Assembly (NCBI GenBank): GCA_002429385.1
Contig: DIZL01000070.1
Location: forward strand, 1-64,000
DNA length: 64,000 nt
Direction of reading: 5' to 3'
Origin: Prolixibacteraceae bacterium UBA6029
Lineage (GTDB): Bacteria; Bacteroidota; Bacteroidia; Bacteroidales; Prolixibacteraceae
Part shown: piece after piece, positions 7,163 to 16,611 of the stretch
How positions within the stretch are numbered: the stretch's first letter is position 1
Layout: each line of letters opens with the position of its first letter
The notes under the pieces: model-generated
The model's database searches: none
Told to the model about the DNA's origin: nothing
The model's input: only the letters and a program-made list of their open reading frames with translations
Translations under genes and position numbers: made by a program

Positions 7163-9307
7163 TTAATCCTTCACGCAACGCACAGAATACCCCTCTTCCT
7201 TGTACCAGCTGAACCTGTAAATCCCACTGGAGTGGTATTCAATATCCCGATTAAAGGCATTGTATGCATCGACCTCATTAGAACTCCACCAGTGAGCGAT
7301 GTAGGTAATGTTACCAAACCCCTCACGGTAACGGGCGCCGGCAGGAAGAGCAGTAAAACCACTAGTATTTGTATTCCCATTGTAGTACCACCCACTTGTT
7401 GCCTTCATTTGACTGCCCTGATCAGTTCCTCGTCCTCCGATTAAATCAGCTTGCGACTGTGTCATTCCCAAAGTCATTTCAAGTTGTTTCCAATCTGCAT
7501 CGCTGGGCAAATGCCAGCCAGGAGGACATGCTGCTTTGGCAGCTGTCCAGTTATATAAAACACCATAAGTGCCATAATTGGTAGTTGTTTTGGCTTCTGC
7601 CACAGATGTACCTGAATAACCATAAACGTAATAGTACGGTGAGGTAGCTGAACCAACTAAAGGTGGGCTAATTTCAGGCAAATAGGCCAGGTTCTCAGCA
7701 AACCACCACTGATCGCCAATTTTTACGGTTTTGTAAACCTTAGTTTCACCACTCCTGATATCGGTATATACATCGGTATCGCCATTAATGCAAGTTATAT
7801 AATTCGACAGTATCTTGGTGTTGTTTCCATTGTTATTTAAGACTTTTAGCGAAACGTTATAAGTACCTGACTTACTATATATTTTCAATGGGTTTTGTAA
7901 CGTACTGGTAGAGCCATCGCCAAAATTCCACAACCAACTGGTGGGTATGTTGGTTGATTTATCAGTAAACTGTACACTCTGCCCTGTAATAATTGAGGTT
8001 GGGAAAGCAATAAAGTCGGCATCAGAATTCCTAACACAACGCACAGAAAAACCATACTCCTTTTTGTTATTGCCGCTCCTACTTATGTTACTGAAGCCCA
8101 TAATGCCCCGTTTCCATGCATTCATTGAATCATACTCAGTAGAACTCCACCAAGTACCAGTCATGTCAATGTCATGGTATGAACCATCGAAGCCACGTTC
8201 GCCAGCAGGAAGAGCCGTAAAACCGCTTGTATTTGTTCCATTCCCATTATACTTAGACCATTCACTGGTAGCCTTCAATTGTTCGCCCTGATTAGTTCCA
8301 CGAAATCCGGTATTATCAGCTACCTCCTAGGTCATTCCCAAAAACATTTCAAGTTGTTGCCATTCGGCATCGCTGGGCAAATGCCAGTCTGATGGGCAGG
8401 AAGTTAGTGTAGATGGCCAGTTGTATAAAACACCAAAAGTGTTGTAATTAGCTGTTAATTTGGCTGCCGCTACGTCTATACCTTCAAATCCATAAACGTA
8501 ATAGGATGGAGAGGTATCTGAACCATCTGAAGGCGGGCTTACCGAAGGTAGCCAGGCCAGGTTTTCGGCCATCCACCACTGGTCGCCAATTTTCACCACT
8601 TTGTAGTTTCTATTATCCTGATCTTTACAACTAACAAATTCAACATCCATCACTTTTGAAGAAGTGGGAGTAGCAGTAACAATGGTGGTATTTTCTCCAG
8701 AAAAAAAAGTATATAAAATTATATCACGTTCCCTATATTGCAATGTTCCGTTGATTTTCGCACTCTTCAATTGATTCGCATCTGGTTTCTGTAAATTTAA
8801 CTTTTCACTTCCGGCATAACTTATAGAGCTGTTTTGAATTTTTCTTCCTGTATAAACCACTTTAAAACTTTCTGGTCCATCATTTTTTAGTATCGAAAGG
8901 AAATATAAGCCAGTTAACGGAAATTTTAATTGAAAGCGATGTGTTCCTTGTGTAAGGCTTTGTTTTCTTTGATTCAATAATTGACCAGAAGCATTATTTA
9001 ATCTGATAACTACATCCTGACTTTTACTCGTTGAAAAACACAGAATAGCATTTTCATCAGCAGGATTTGGAAAGATGTATCCCGTTTCGAGCTTATCCGA
9101 TAATGAACTAATACCTGTCGGATCTTTAACCAGCAGAAGAGATTCATCACTCAAAAGTTTTACAATTTCATTACTTCTCAGGTTGGTCGCACTAATACTG
9201 TCGATCTGATTTGAGCTTTCTTTGGATTGAAACGAAATTGTAAAGTCTTGAGCATAACTATTACAAATTACAGATACCAAAACAAATAAGATGATTATAT
9301 TTTTCAT
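7163..9307 (-). pseudogene. Secreted protein with two FISUMP domains and a PKD domain, interrupted by TAG
   Basis: Read through one TAG at 8329-8327 this is a single 714-residue frame. Order: signal peptide (MKNIIILFVLVSVICNSYAQ), a beta domain, an internal sorting-tail-like module beginning YIFPNPADENA, FISUMP domain 1 (KIGDQWWMAENLAWLP ... GMT), stop, the rest of FISUMP 1 ending FSVRCVRN, a PKD domain (WLWNFGDGSTST), and FISUMP 2 ending YSVRCVKD. In the second copy the residue after GMT is Q (CAG), so the TAG looks like a CAG-to-TAG change. There is no other stop or frame change. The front piece (8327-9307) could still be exported as a truncated protein. FISUMP proteins are surface proteins of unknown function. 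Confidence 0.85.
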
Positions 9308-9530
9308 GGCTGATTGATTTTTGTTTTCAGAAGAATCAAATGGCTTTTCTGATAAATTAACTTTTGAAGTTACTAAATTATATTCAATTCCTTGTAAATA
9401 ATGCCAAAACCAACACTTTCCGAGGAAAACTTACCAAACGGGATTTTCAATGAGATAAATAAGGTTGAAATAGCAGGGAACATGGTTAGCATTAAGATTT
9501 ACATAAAATAAAAGTGAGTTGACTACTTTT

Positions 9531-11195
9531 CTATTGAAGCAATTCTTTGGCGGTTTCAAGGGCAGTTGCTGAAAAGTTTTCGCCGCTGAGCATTTCTGCA
9601 ATTTCTTCGACACGCTCCTGTTCAGTGAGTTTTCGGATCGAGGTATACGTTTTATCGTCAAGATCGAACTTATAGACCTTGTAATGATTTTTTCCTTTGG
9701 CGGCAATCTGTGGTAAATGCGTAATATTCAGCACCTGAACGGAGTTGGACATTTGTTCGAGGATCCGGCCCATTTTCACAGCAATTTCGCCGGAAACGCC
9801 GGAATCAATTTCATCAAAGATGATGGTTGGCATTGAGCGTGCATCGGTAATTAAGGTCTTTATAGCCAGCATCAATCTCGACATTTCGCCACCGGAAGCT
9901 ATTTTCCCGATCTCCTGCAATTCCTGGTTCTTATTGGCCGAGAACATAAAATTCACTTCATCGCGGCCTGATGAAGAAAACTCAGTCAATGCTCCAAGTT
10001 TCATCTGAAAGGCTGCATTTGGGATTCCGACATTCCGGAGTACATCAATTACTTTATTTTCGATGGTCGGTGTCACTGCTTTGCGCTTCAGGTTTATTTT
10101 TGAGGAGAGATCTGCCAATATTACTTTTTGATCCTCTATTTCCAATTGAAGTTGTTCGATCTCTTTTTCAAACGAACTTACAAGATGAATTTTAGCTTCA
10201 AAATCAGACTGAATATTTAGAAGTTCGGCGACAGTGGTAACCCTGTGTTTTTGTTCTAAGGAATAAATCAAATCGAGACGCTGATTCAACAGTTCAATAC
10301 GTTCAGGATTATTTTCCGTGCGTTCTTCAATGGCTAATGATTCAGAAGCAATGTCTTTCAATTCGATATAAACCGACTCCAGGCGGGTGTATATCTGTTC
10401 GGCATCAGGAAGAACCGATCTCAGTTTTCCAATACTATTCAGGTTTTCCTTTAGAATTGCAAGAACTGATCGTTCATCCTCGCTGAAGGATTGGAATGCC
10501 TGACCAAAAACGGATCTGATTTCCTCAGCGTGTGTTAGCTTTTCGAGCAACAATTCCAATTCTGCCTGTTCTTTTTCGATCAACCTGGCGTCGGATAGCT
10601 GTTTAAACTGGAATTCGTAATAGTCAAGGTCTTTCCTTGATTTTTCGGCCAAATCAAGAGATTTGCCCAGACTTTCCCTGAGCGCAATATATTTTTTGTA
10701 GGCCGAGAGATAGATTTTAAGAATTTCAGCATTACCTGCAACCAGGTCAACTAATCGTAACTGGTAGTTTTTTTCGTTCAATTCCAGATTCTGATGTTGC
10801 GAATGAATATCAATCAGTTTCAGTCCCAGATCATGCAATACTTTCACATTAACGGGAGTATCGTTGATAAATGCCCTGGATTTCCCCTGTGGGGTGATTT
10901 CGCGCCTGAGAATTGTAACTTCTTCATAATCGAGTTCATTCTCAATAAAGAAATTTTGCATACTGTAATTGCGGATATCAAAAATTCCTTCGGATGTACA
11001 CTTTTCTGATTTGTCCCTTAAAACAGATGAATCAGCCCGCTGCCCGATAATCAGTCCAATGGCGCCCAACAAAATTGATTTTCCGGCTCCGGTCTCTCCA
11101 GTAAGGATATTCAAAGCCTCGCTGAATTCAATATTCAGTGAATCAATTAATGCATAATTTTTTATTGAAAGTGATTTTAGCACAGGAATTTGCAA
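9531..11195 (-). CDS. recN: DNA repair protein RecN
   Basis: SMC-like ATPase acting in double-strand break repair. Visible are the N-terminal Walker A GETGAGKSILL at about residues 34-44, two long heptad-rich coiled-coil arms around the middle, the ABC signature ASGGEMSRLMLA and Walker B TIIFDEIDSGVSG, then the switch His in LNITHLPQIA. At 554 residues it is normal for the family. It is the last gene of the bamD-rpoZ-coaBC-DUF4835-recN cluster, a gene order common in Bacteroidota, and is separated from its neighbour by 49 bases. Confidence 0.96.
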   Translation of the reverse strand: MQIPVLKSLSIKNYALIDSLNIEFSEALNILTGETGAGKSILLGAIGLIIGQRADSSVLRDKSEKCTSEGIFDIRNYSMQNFFIENELDYEEVTILRREITPQGKSRAFINDTPVNVKVLHDLGLKLIDIHSQHQNLELNEKNYQLRLVDLVAGNAEILKIYLSAYKKYIALRESLGKSLDLAEKSRKDLDYYEFQFKQLSDARLIEKEQAELELLLEKLTHAEEIRSVFGQAFQSFSEDERSVLAILKENLNSIGKLRSVLPDAEQIYTRLESVYIELKDIASESLAIEERTENNPERIELLNQRLDLIYSLEQKHRVTTVAELLNIQSDFEAKIHLVSSFEKEIEQLQLEIEDQKVILADLSSKINLKRKAVTPTIENKVIDVLRNVGIPNAAFQMKLGALTEFSSSGRDEVNFMFSANKNQELQEIGKIASGGEMSRLMLAIKTLITDARSMPTIIFDEIDSGVSGEIAVKMGRILEQMSNSVQVLNITHLPQIAAKGKNHYKVYKFDLDDKTYTSIRKLTEQERVEEIAEMLSGENFSATALETAKELLQ

Positions 11196-11244
11196 ATTTG
11201 GTTAATGATCAATCCGATCATAAAGATAATTGATTATTCAAATA

Positions 11245-12153
11245 TCAGGGTGTCGTGGGCTTTAGAATTTTTGCATATTTAGTGCCGTTCGATGGATCGA
11301 CCTCGTTCAGAATAACCGAGACGCGGTTTTGTTCATCTGAAAACGATTTTGAGAAAATATTCACCAATTCGTCAGACTTGGCATCAAAAAATACCTGAAG
11401 AATATACAGGGATGGCCGTGAATGGAATACTTTTTGAATGGACTTAAGCGATTCAGCAATAACTGCACGACCCTCATCGGGTTTTTCGGCCATCACGTCG
11501 AGTCCCTGACGGCTATACTGATAGGTACAACTTCTGAAACCGGCATACGATTTATTGAGGATATTCTCAACTAACCAATAACGGTTACGTTCACTTTCAA
11601 AAGCCTTCCAGCCTTTTTCAACGGCATTCTGTGAATTATTGACAATCGTCTGGGCCTTCTGGAAGAATTCAGTTCCACCTTCCGGAGCGAATGAATCGTA
11701 ATCCATACCTAAAACGATATAGGCATAATAGGCTAAAATATTAGTTAAATTGTCCTTATTGGAAGTTTCGTTAAATTCAAGGGTCTGGTATTCAACATAT
11801 TTTGCACGAAAATCGTTATCCTTAATGTTCAGCAGAATGGTTTCATAGGAAGAGCCGAAGACAGGACGACGTAACTGAACCTGTATACTGCCGGAAAATT
11901 CGTCAGAAGAAATTTGTTGGTCGAGGTTGATGAAAATATTACAATTAATGCGTTCGTCCATGGCAAACTTATTGTCAGTCCATTTTCGGTTGTTCATAAA
12001 TTCATACAAATCAGATTGCATGGTTTCGAACATTGTTTTGTTAGCGCCTTGAATCTTAGTGGCCGATATGCTGATGTTGCAGCGTAATTCCTGCGCAAAG
12101 ACAGAACTTAGGCTAATGATCAAAACCATAAAAAACATCAGATATATTTTCAT
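11245..12153 (-). CDS. DUF4835 family secreted protein
   Basis: A 302-residue exported protein with signal peptide (YLMFFMVLIISLSSVFA, then QELRCNISISATK). Recognisable DUF4835 features are FEFMNNRKW-like segments (YEFMNNRKWTDNKF), the INCNIFINL strand and a central YYAYIVLGMDYDSFAPEGG. The family sits between coaBC and recN in many Bacteroidota, as here. Its function is unknown; an envelope role near the BamD lipoprotein is only suggested by the neighbourhood. It is 27 bases from coaBC and presumably cotranscribed. Confidence 0.88.
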   Translation of the reverse strand: MKIYLMFFMVLIISLSSVFAQELRCNISISATKIQGANKTMFETMQSDLYEFMNNRKWTDNKFAMDERINCNIFINLDQQISSDEFSGSIQVQLRRPVFGSSYETILLNIKDNDFRAKYVEYQTLEFNETSNKDNLTNILAYYAYIVLGMDYDSFAPEGGTEFFQKAQTIVNNSQNAVEKGWKAFESERNRYWLVENILNKSYAGFRSCTYQYSRQGLDVMAEKPDEGRAVIAESLKSIQKVFHSRPSLYILQVFFDAKSDELVNIFSKSFSDEQNRVSVILNEVDPSNGTKYAKILKPTTP

Positions 12154-12180
12154 CGAAATCTATTTACTTATTTCTATTGA

Positions 12181-13398
12181 CTATTGACATGCTTTTTGTT
12201 CCATTTCCGAGATGATCCGGGCAACGATATCTGTAGCAACTTTACTCTTCGATTTTAACTCAAAAAAAGTTGGATTATTGTCCTTATCAATTATTGTAAT
12301 TTTATTGGTATCCACCTCAAAACCTGCACCAGGGTCATTCATGGAATTTAAAACAATGAAATCCAGGCTCTTCCGCTGTAATTTATGAAATGCGTTGTTC
12401 AGTTCATCGTTGGTTTCCAATGCAAATCCGATCAGTAACTGATTTTTGGTTTTCATTTTCCCCAACGCTTCAGCAATATCGTTAGTTGGCTTCAATTGAA
12501 TGTTAAGATTGTCATTTCCACGTTTTACTTTTATTTCTGAAACACTTTCAGGAGTAAAATCGGCAACGGCTGCGCACATTACGGCACCATCGGTATGAGA
12601 AAATATCTGAAGGCACTGTTCAAGCATCTCTCCGGCTGATTGAACGGGAATTATAGAAATTTCCGGATTTACAGTACGAATATGGACCGGACCGGAAACG
12701 ATAGTCACCCTTGCTCCGGAGTCTGCAAGCTCATTTGCAATGGCATAGCCCATTTTGCCGGAAGAATAATTACCAATAAAGCGAACGGGATCAATTTTTT
12801 CGTATGTAGGTCCGGCAGTAACCAGGAAATGCTTATTCAGCAGTTTTTTTTTTTGATTAAAGAATTGGATTACTTCCTCAACGATGTTTTCGGGTTCCTC
12901 CATACGTCCTTTACCATGGAGACCACTGGCCAAAACCCCTTCGCCGGGTTCAATAATCAGATTACCAAATGAACGCAATATTTCGAGATTTGCACGGTTC
13001 GCCGGATGTTGGAACATATCCAGGTCCATTGACGGAGCAATCATAACCGGACATTTGGCTGACAGATAGGTAGTAATAAGCAAATTATCGCAAACACCGT
13101 GAGCCATTTTGCCCATTGTGGCGGCTGTAGCCGGAGCAATCAACATAAGATCGGCCCATTGCCCCATATCGACATGCGAATGCCAGGAACCATCGCTTAA
13201 TGAAAAGAAATCAGAGGCTACCGGTTTTCCCGAAAGCACCGACATGGTGACCGGAGTTATAAACTCTTTAGCGGCAGGGGTCATCACCACCTGAACATCG
13301 GCACCTTCTTTGATAAGGCCCCTTAAAAGATAAGCTGCCTTATAGGCAGCTATGCTTCCGGTCAGCCCGAGAATGATATGTTTTCCTGATAGCCTCAT
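12181..13398 (-). CDS. coaBC: Bifunctional phosphopantothenoylcysteine decarboxylase / phosphopantothenate-cysteine ligase
   Basis: Carries out two coenzyme A steps: ligation of cysteine to 4'-phosphopantothenate (CoaB) and FMN-dependent decarboxylation of the product (CoaC). The N-terminal flavoprotein half shows GLTGSIAAYKAAYLLRGL, the active-site His in WHSHVDMGQWAD, and the PSMDLDM segment corresponding to the PASANTMAK-type loop. The CoaB half begins near residue 190 with VTAGPTYEKIDPVRFIGN and SSGKMGYAIA. At 405 residues it is a normal fused enzyme. It lies 11 bases after rpoZ. Confidence 0.96.
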   Translation of the reverse strand: MRLSGKHIILGLTGSIAAYKAAYLLRGLIKEGADVQVVMTPAAKEFITPVTMSVLSGKPVASDFFSLSDGSWHSHVDMGQWADLMLIAPATAATMGKMAHGVCDNLLITTYLSAKCPVMIAPSMDLDMFQHPANRANLEILRSFGNLIIEPGEGVLASGLHGKGRMEEPENIVEEVIQFFNQKKKLLNKHFLVTAGPTYEKIDPVRFIGNYSSGKMGYAIANELADSGARVTIVSGPVHIRTVNPEISIIPVQSAGEMLEQCLQIFSHTDGAVMCAAVADFTPESVSEIKVKRGNDNLNIQLKPTNDIAEALGKMKTKNQLLIGFALETNDELNNAFHKLQRKSLDFIVLNSMNDPGAGFEVDTNKITIIDKDNNPTFFELKSKSKVATDIVARIISEMEQKACQ

Positions 13399-13409
13399 AA
13401 AGGCTTGTA

Positions 13410-13748
13410 TTACAATTCCTTGTTACGGTTTTCCTTGGCAGGATTACGGTGATAAATCTGATCACTTACAAATTCTTCGTAGGCAATCAGAGTAGGTTTT
13501 GGAAGACGTTCGTAATATTTTGAAATCTCAATCTGTTCACGATTTTCAAATACTTCTTCCAGGTTATCTGTGTAAGAGGCAAACTCCTGCAATTTCTGAC
13601 TAAGTTCTTCTTTCATTTCAGAAGCAATCTGATTTGAACGTTTTGCAAGAATCATTACCGTTTCATAAATATTACCTGTACGGCTCTCCAACTCTCTTAA
13701 ATCCCTTGAAATGGTAGTAGATTCTGCTTTTGTTTTTTTGAAATCCAT
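13410..13748 (-). CDS. rpoZ: RNA polymerase omega subunit, Bacteroidota type
   Basis: A 112-residue protein with the Bacteroidota omega pattern: N-terminal TTISRDLRELESRTGNIYE, then VMILAKRSNQIASE, corresponding to the conserved ARRA region of other omega subunits, and an acidic extension. Omega helps assemble and stabilise RNA polymerase. The family is often annotated only as a hypothetical protein in this phylum. Gene order (bamD five bases upstream, coaBC downstream) supports the call, since rpoZ adjoins the coaBC region in many bacteria. Confidence 0.85.
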   Translation of the reverse strand: MDFKKTKAESTTISRDLRELESRTGNIYETVMILAKRSNQIASEMKEELSQKLQEFASYTDNLEEVFENREQIEISKYYERLPKPTLIAYEEFVSDQIYHRNPAKENRNKEL

Positions 13749-13753
13749 ATTGT

Positions 13754-14566
13754 TTAAATTTTTGAATCCGATTTGTAATTTAACAACTTGGCAGTTGTAA
13801 CATGATACTTTTCAACTTCTTTCCGGTATTTGCTCTCCGGGTATTCGTCGACAAAGGTAAAATATTCATCCAATGTAGAACTCAAACGTTCATGCTTTTT
13901 TTCTTCAACACTATTAATAGCAAGCAAATACTTTGCTTTTAGCAGCATGTACATCAGTTCTTCGCGGTATTTTGTATCGGGAAAATCCTTCAAAGAGGTT
14001 GATAATCCAACCACTGCAGCCTTGTAATTCTTCAAATCGTAATAGAGTTTACCACTCAGATATGATTTGTAAACTAATTTGTCACGTAACTCAATAATCA
14101 ACCGGTTTGCTTCATCCAAACGTGACGATTTGGGATATAAGTTAATAAATAACTGTAATGCATCAATTGCATCCTGGGTAACCGCCTGATCAAGACGGGG
14201 ACTTGGCGAATCCAGGTAAAAACAATATCCGACCATGAACTGCGATTCTTCAGCGAATTCACTTCGGGGAAATTCCTTAATTAAGGACTTAAAATAATGT
14301 CCGGCCATCAGATTATCTTTCATGCCAAACTGACTTTTGGCATAATAGTAATACACTTTGTCGGCACGGCTTGTTCCTCTGACAATATTAATAAGCTCTT
14401 TCAGAAGCGTTGAAGAACGAACAAACTGACCTCCTTCATAATACTCGATTGCTTTTTTGTACTTGAACTCATAATCGGTACTCTTGACGATCTTGTTATA
14501 GTCACTGCAAGCGCTTAACAACAATAAAAAAACAATAGCTATAGGTGCGAAATTTCTCATTTTCAT
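13754..14566 (-). CDS. bamD: Outer-membrane assembly lipoprotein BamD
   Basis: A lipoprotein of the BAM complex that inserts beta-barrel proteins into the outer membrane. The signal ends in lipobox LLLSAC, followed by tetratricopeptide-like helices (YKKAIEYYEGGQFVRSSTLL; FPRSEFAEESQFMVGYCFY; YPKSSRLDEANRLI). The open frame reaches 14587, but its first codons contain the -7 box TATCTTTG (14584-14577), so transcription must begin after them. I chose the ATG at 14566 (MKMRNFAPIAI). ATGs at 14572 and 14560 are possible. First gene of the cluster reaching to recN. Confidence 0.9.
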   Translation of the reverse strand: MKMRNFAPIAIVFLLLLSACSDYNKIVKSTDYEFKYKKAIEYYEGGQFVRSSTLLKELINIVRGTSRADKVYYYYAKSQFGMKDNLMAGHYFKSLIKEFPRSEFAEESQFMVGYCFYLDSPSPRLDQAVTQDAIDALQLFINLYPKSSRLDEANRLIIELRDKLVYKSYLSGKLYYDLKNYKAAVVGLSTSLKDFPDTKYREELMYMLLKAKYLLAINSVEEKKHERLSSTLDEYFTFVDEYPESKYRKEVEKYHVTTAKLLNYKSDSKI

Positions 14567-14576
14567 TAACATGGCG

Positions 14577-14584
14577 CAAAGATA
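14577..14584 (-). promoter_or_regulatory. -7 box of the bamD-recN cluster
   Basis: Minus-strand TATCTTTG, a full match to TAnnTTTG. It lies only 11 bases before the chosen bamD ATG, so the leader would be very short or absent. Its position decides the bamD start codon. Confidence 0.55.
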
Positions 14585-14662
14585 CATTTTTAAATAAAAT
14601 TTCAGGCCGAAAAATAGGATGAATTATCCAAATGTCAAACCTGTTTAGTATAAATTAACAAA

Positions 14663-14693
14663 TTTGCAGACTTATTAAAAAAAATTACTTTTG
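14663..14693 (+). promoter_or_regulatory. Promoter of the alpha-oxoamine synthase gene
   Basis: TTTG at 14663-14666 and TACTTTTG at 14686-14693 with 19 bases between them, matching the Bacteroidota -33/-7 promoter exactly. The ATG follows 27 bases later. Confidence 0.75.
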
Positions 14694-14720
14694 CAGCGTT
14701 AACTTATAAAACCAGATCAA

Positions 14721-15968
14721 GTGGACATTTTTGAAAAATTAAGGACCAATATGGGAAGCCTGGGACAATACATGAAACAGGCTCATGGATACTTTGCTTT
14801 TCCAAAGTTGGAAGGGGAAATTGGTACCAGAATGAAATTCAGAGGGAAAGAAGTTTTAGTTTGGAGTTTAAACAATTATATCGGACTGGCAAATCATCCT
14901 GAAGTAAGGAAAGCCGATGCTCAGTCAGCTGCAGATTACGGGATGGCTTCACCTATGGGAGCCCGCATGATGTCGGGACAAACCAGTAAACATGAGGAAC
15001 TGGAGAGAAATCTGGCCGAATTTGTAGGGAAACAAGATGCATTCTTATTAAATTTTGGATACCAGGGCATGGTATCTATTATTGATGCAGTCTGTGGAAG
15101 AAATGACGTGATTGTATATGACTCAGAAGCACACGCATGTATAATGGACGGTGTCCGTTTGCATATGGGTAAACGTTTTGTTTATGGTCACAATAATATG
15201 GATAGTCTTCGGAATATGCTGATGAAGGCGACCAAACTATCCGAAAAACAAGGTGGAGGAATAATTGTCATTACCGAAGGAGTTTTCGGAATGTCAGGTG
15301 ACCTTGGCAAACTGGATGAAATCGCCAAATTCAAAGATGAATTCAATTTCCGTATACTCGTTGACGATGCGCATGGTTTTGGAACTATGGGTGCAACAGG
15401 CGCGGGAACCGCTGAGCACTTTGGTGTTACGGACAAGGTAGACCTTCTTTTTGCAACCTTTGCCAAGTCAATGGCTGGAATAGGAGCATTTATAGCCTGT
15501 GACGAAGATATCTGCGACTATTTACGCTACAATATGCGTTCTCAGACCTTTGCAAAATCGTTGCCAATGCCTATGGTTATCGGCGCTTTAAAGAGACTTG
15601 AACTTTTACGCACTCATCCTGAACTACGCGAAAATCTTTGGTTTATTGTAGGTAAACTTCAAAGTGGGTTAAAGTCTCAAGGCTTTGACCTGGGAGCGAC
15701 CAATTCATGCGTTACCCCAGTTTACTTCAGTGGAGGTGTAGGTGAAGCCACCAGCGCGGTGATGGATCTGCGCGAAAATTACAATATATTTTGTTCTGTG
15801 GTGGGTTACCCTGTTATTCCAAAGGGTCTGATTATGCTTCGTTTGATTCCAACGGCTTTACATACCCTGGAAGATGTAGAATATACCATTAAAGCATTTT
15901 CTGAGATTAGGAAAAAACTGGAAGATGGGAAATACAATACATCTCAGATTCCAACGATTATTGGATAA
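14721..15968 (+). CDS. Alpha-oxoamine synthase, probable serine palmitoyltransferase
   Basis: A 415-residue PLP enzyme of the family that condenses an amino acid with an acyl-CoA. Ring-stacking H138 (DSEAHACIMDG), D215/H218 (LVDDAHGFG) and the PLP lysine K249 (TFAKSMAGIGAF) are visible. Sphingolipid-making Bacteroidota use such an enzyme to join serine and palmitoyl-CoA, giving 3-ketodihydrosphingosine; that is my preferred reading. 2-amino-3-ketobutyrate-CoA ligase (Kbl) is the main alternative, but the N-terminus (YFAFPKLEGEIGTRMKFRGK) fits the former better. Single gene with its own promoter and terminator. Confidence 0.8.
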   Translation: MDIFEKLRTNMGSLGQYMKQAHGYFAFPKLEGEIGTRMKFRGKEVLVWSLNNYIGLANHPEVRKADAQSAADYGMASPMGARMMSGQTSKHEELERNLAEFVGKQDAFLLNFGYQGMVSIIDAVCGRNDVIVYDSEAHACIMDGVRLHMGKRFVYGHNNMDSLRNMLMKATKLSEKQGGGIIVITEGVFGMSGDLGKLDEIAKFKDEFNFRILVDDAHGFGTMGATGAGTAEHFGVTDKVDLLFATFAKSMAGIGAFIACDEDICDYLRYNMRSQTFAKSLPMPMVIGALKRLELLRTHPELRENLWFIVGKLQSGLKSQGFDLGATNSCVTPVYFSGGVGEATSAVMDLRENYNIFCSVVGYPVIPKGLIMLRLIPTALHTLEDVEYTIKAFSEIRKKLEDGKYNTSQIPTIIG

Positions 15969-15982
15969 TATACTGATAGAAA

Positions 15983-16006
15983 GCCATCCCTTCGGGGATG
16001 GTCTTT
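15983..16006 (+). terminator. Terminator after the alpha-oxoamine synthase gene
   Basis: GCCATCCC-TTCG-GGGATGGT hairpin with a stable TTCG tetraloop, followed by CTTTTCC, 15 bases after the stop codon. Confidence 0.8.
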
Positions 16007-16028
16007 TCCTATATTCTGTATTATTTTT

Positions 16029-16101
16029 GCCTTTTTAGCTCAGTTGGTAGAGCAGCTCATTCGTAATGAGCAGGTCGCCGGTTCAAGTCCGGCAAAAGGC
16101 T
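16029..16101 (+). tRNA. tRNA-Thr (anticodon CGT)
   Basis: Complete cloverleaf of 73 bases without encoded CCA. Acceptor GCCTTTT pairs with AAAAGGC; D arm GCTC-AGTTGGTA-GAGC; anticodon stem GCTCA/TGAGC with loop TTCGTAA, giving anticodon CGT (reads ACG, Thr); T arm GCCGG-TTCAAGT-CCGGC. It lies between the preceding terminator and the nuo promoter. Confidence 0.96.
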
Positions 16102-16187
16102 CGACGTATATTGAATTTTATCAAATCAAAGATGAATCTCATTTTTTTGGGATTGCTAAATGTCAATTCATTTTTTTCGTGAAAAAG

Positions 16188-16217
16188 TTTGGTACTATTC
16201 TGAAAAAACTACTTTTG
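16188..16217 (+). promoter_or_regulatory. Promoter of the nuo operon
   Basis: TTTG at 16188-16191 and TACTTTTG at 16210-16217, 18 bases apart, 43 bases before the nuoA ATG. It is the only strong Bacteroidota-type promoter seen in front of the operon. Confidence 0.75.
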
Positions 16218-16260
16218 CACCGTCTTTTCAACTTAGCAATTAATACAGATATCTAAAGAT

Positions 16261-16611
16261 ATGGAAAGTGAATCACTAATTCTCTTTTTTATAATTGCCC
16301 TAATCCTTGTTGGAGGAGCGATTATATTTTCGACTCTCGTAGCACCGCAATCATTTAATCCTGCCAAATCGGAACCCTACGAATGTGGTATTCCAACGGA
16401 AGGACCGGCCTGGATTCAATTTAATGTGGGCTATTATCTATTTGCAATTATTTACCTGATTTTCGATGTAGAAACCGTGTTTTTGTTCCCCTGGGGAGTA
16501 GTCATGAAAACTATCGGGATGAGGGCATTTATCGAAATCATAATTTTCTTCTTCATACTAGGTCTTGGACTGTTGTATGCATGGAAAAAAGGAGCTTTGA
16601 AATGGGTGTAA
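16261..16611 (+). CDS. nuoA: NADH-quinone oxidoreductase subunit A
   Basis: Membrane subunit of complex I near the quinone site. The 116-residue protein has three membrane helices (about 5-25, 58-78, 88-108). Between the first two lies the conserved loop KSEPYECGIPTEG, whose Cys-containing turn changes shape during turnover; YLFAIIYLIFDVETVFLFPW carries the conserved acidic residues. First gene of the operon; its last codons overlap the start of nuoB. Confidence 0.97.
   Translation: MESESLILFFIIALILVGGAIIFSTLVAPQSFNPAKSEPYECGIPTEGPAWIQFNVGYYLFAIIYLIFDVETVFLFPWGVVMKTIGMRAFIEIIIFFFILGLGLLYAWKKGALKWV

Noticed and set aside
1116..9307. Two genes with single in-frame stops (TAA and TAG), suggesting stop-codon reassignment
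   Set aside because: The two stops differ, both affected genes are dispensable accessory proteins, and all housekeeping genes end normally at TAA, TAG or TGA. Ordinary nonsense mutation is simpler.
14721..15968. Reading the PLP enzyme as 2-amino-3-ketobutyrate-CoA ligase (Kbl)
   Set aside because: No threonine dehydrogenase gene adjoins it, and the N-terminal region fits the sphingolipid-type enzymes better. Not excluded, so kept as an alternative.
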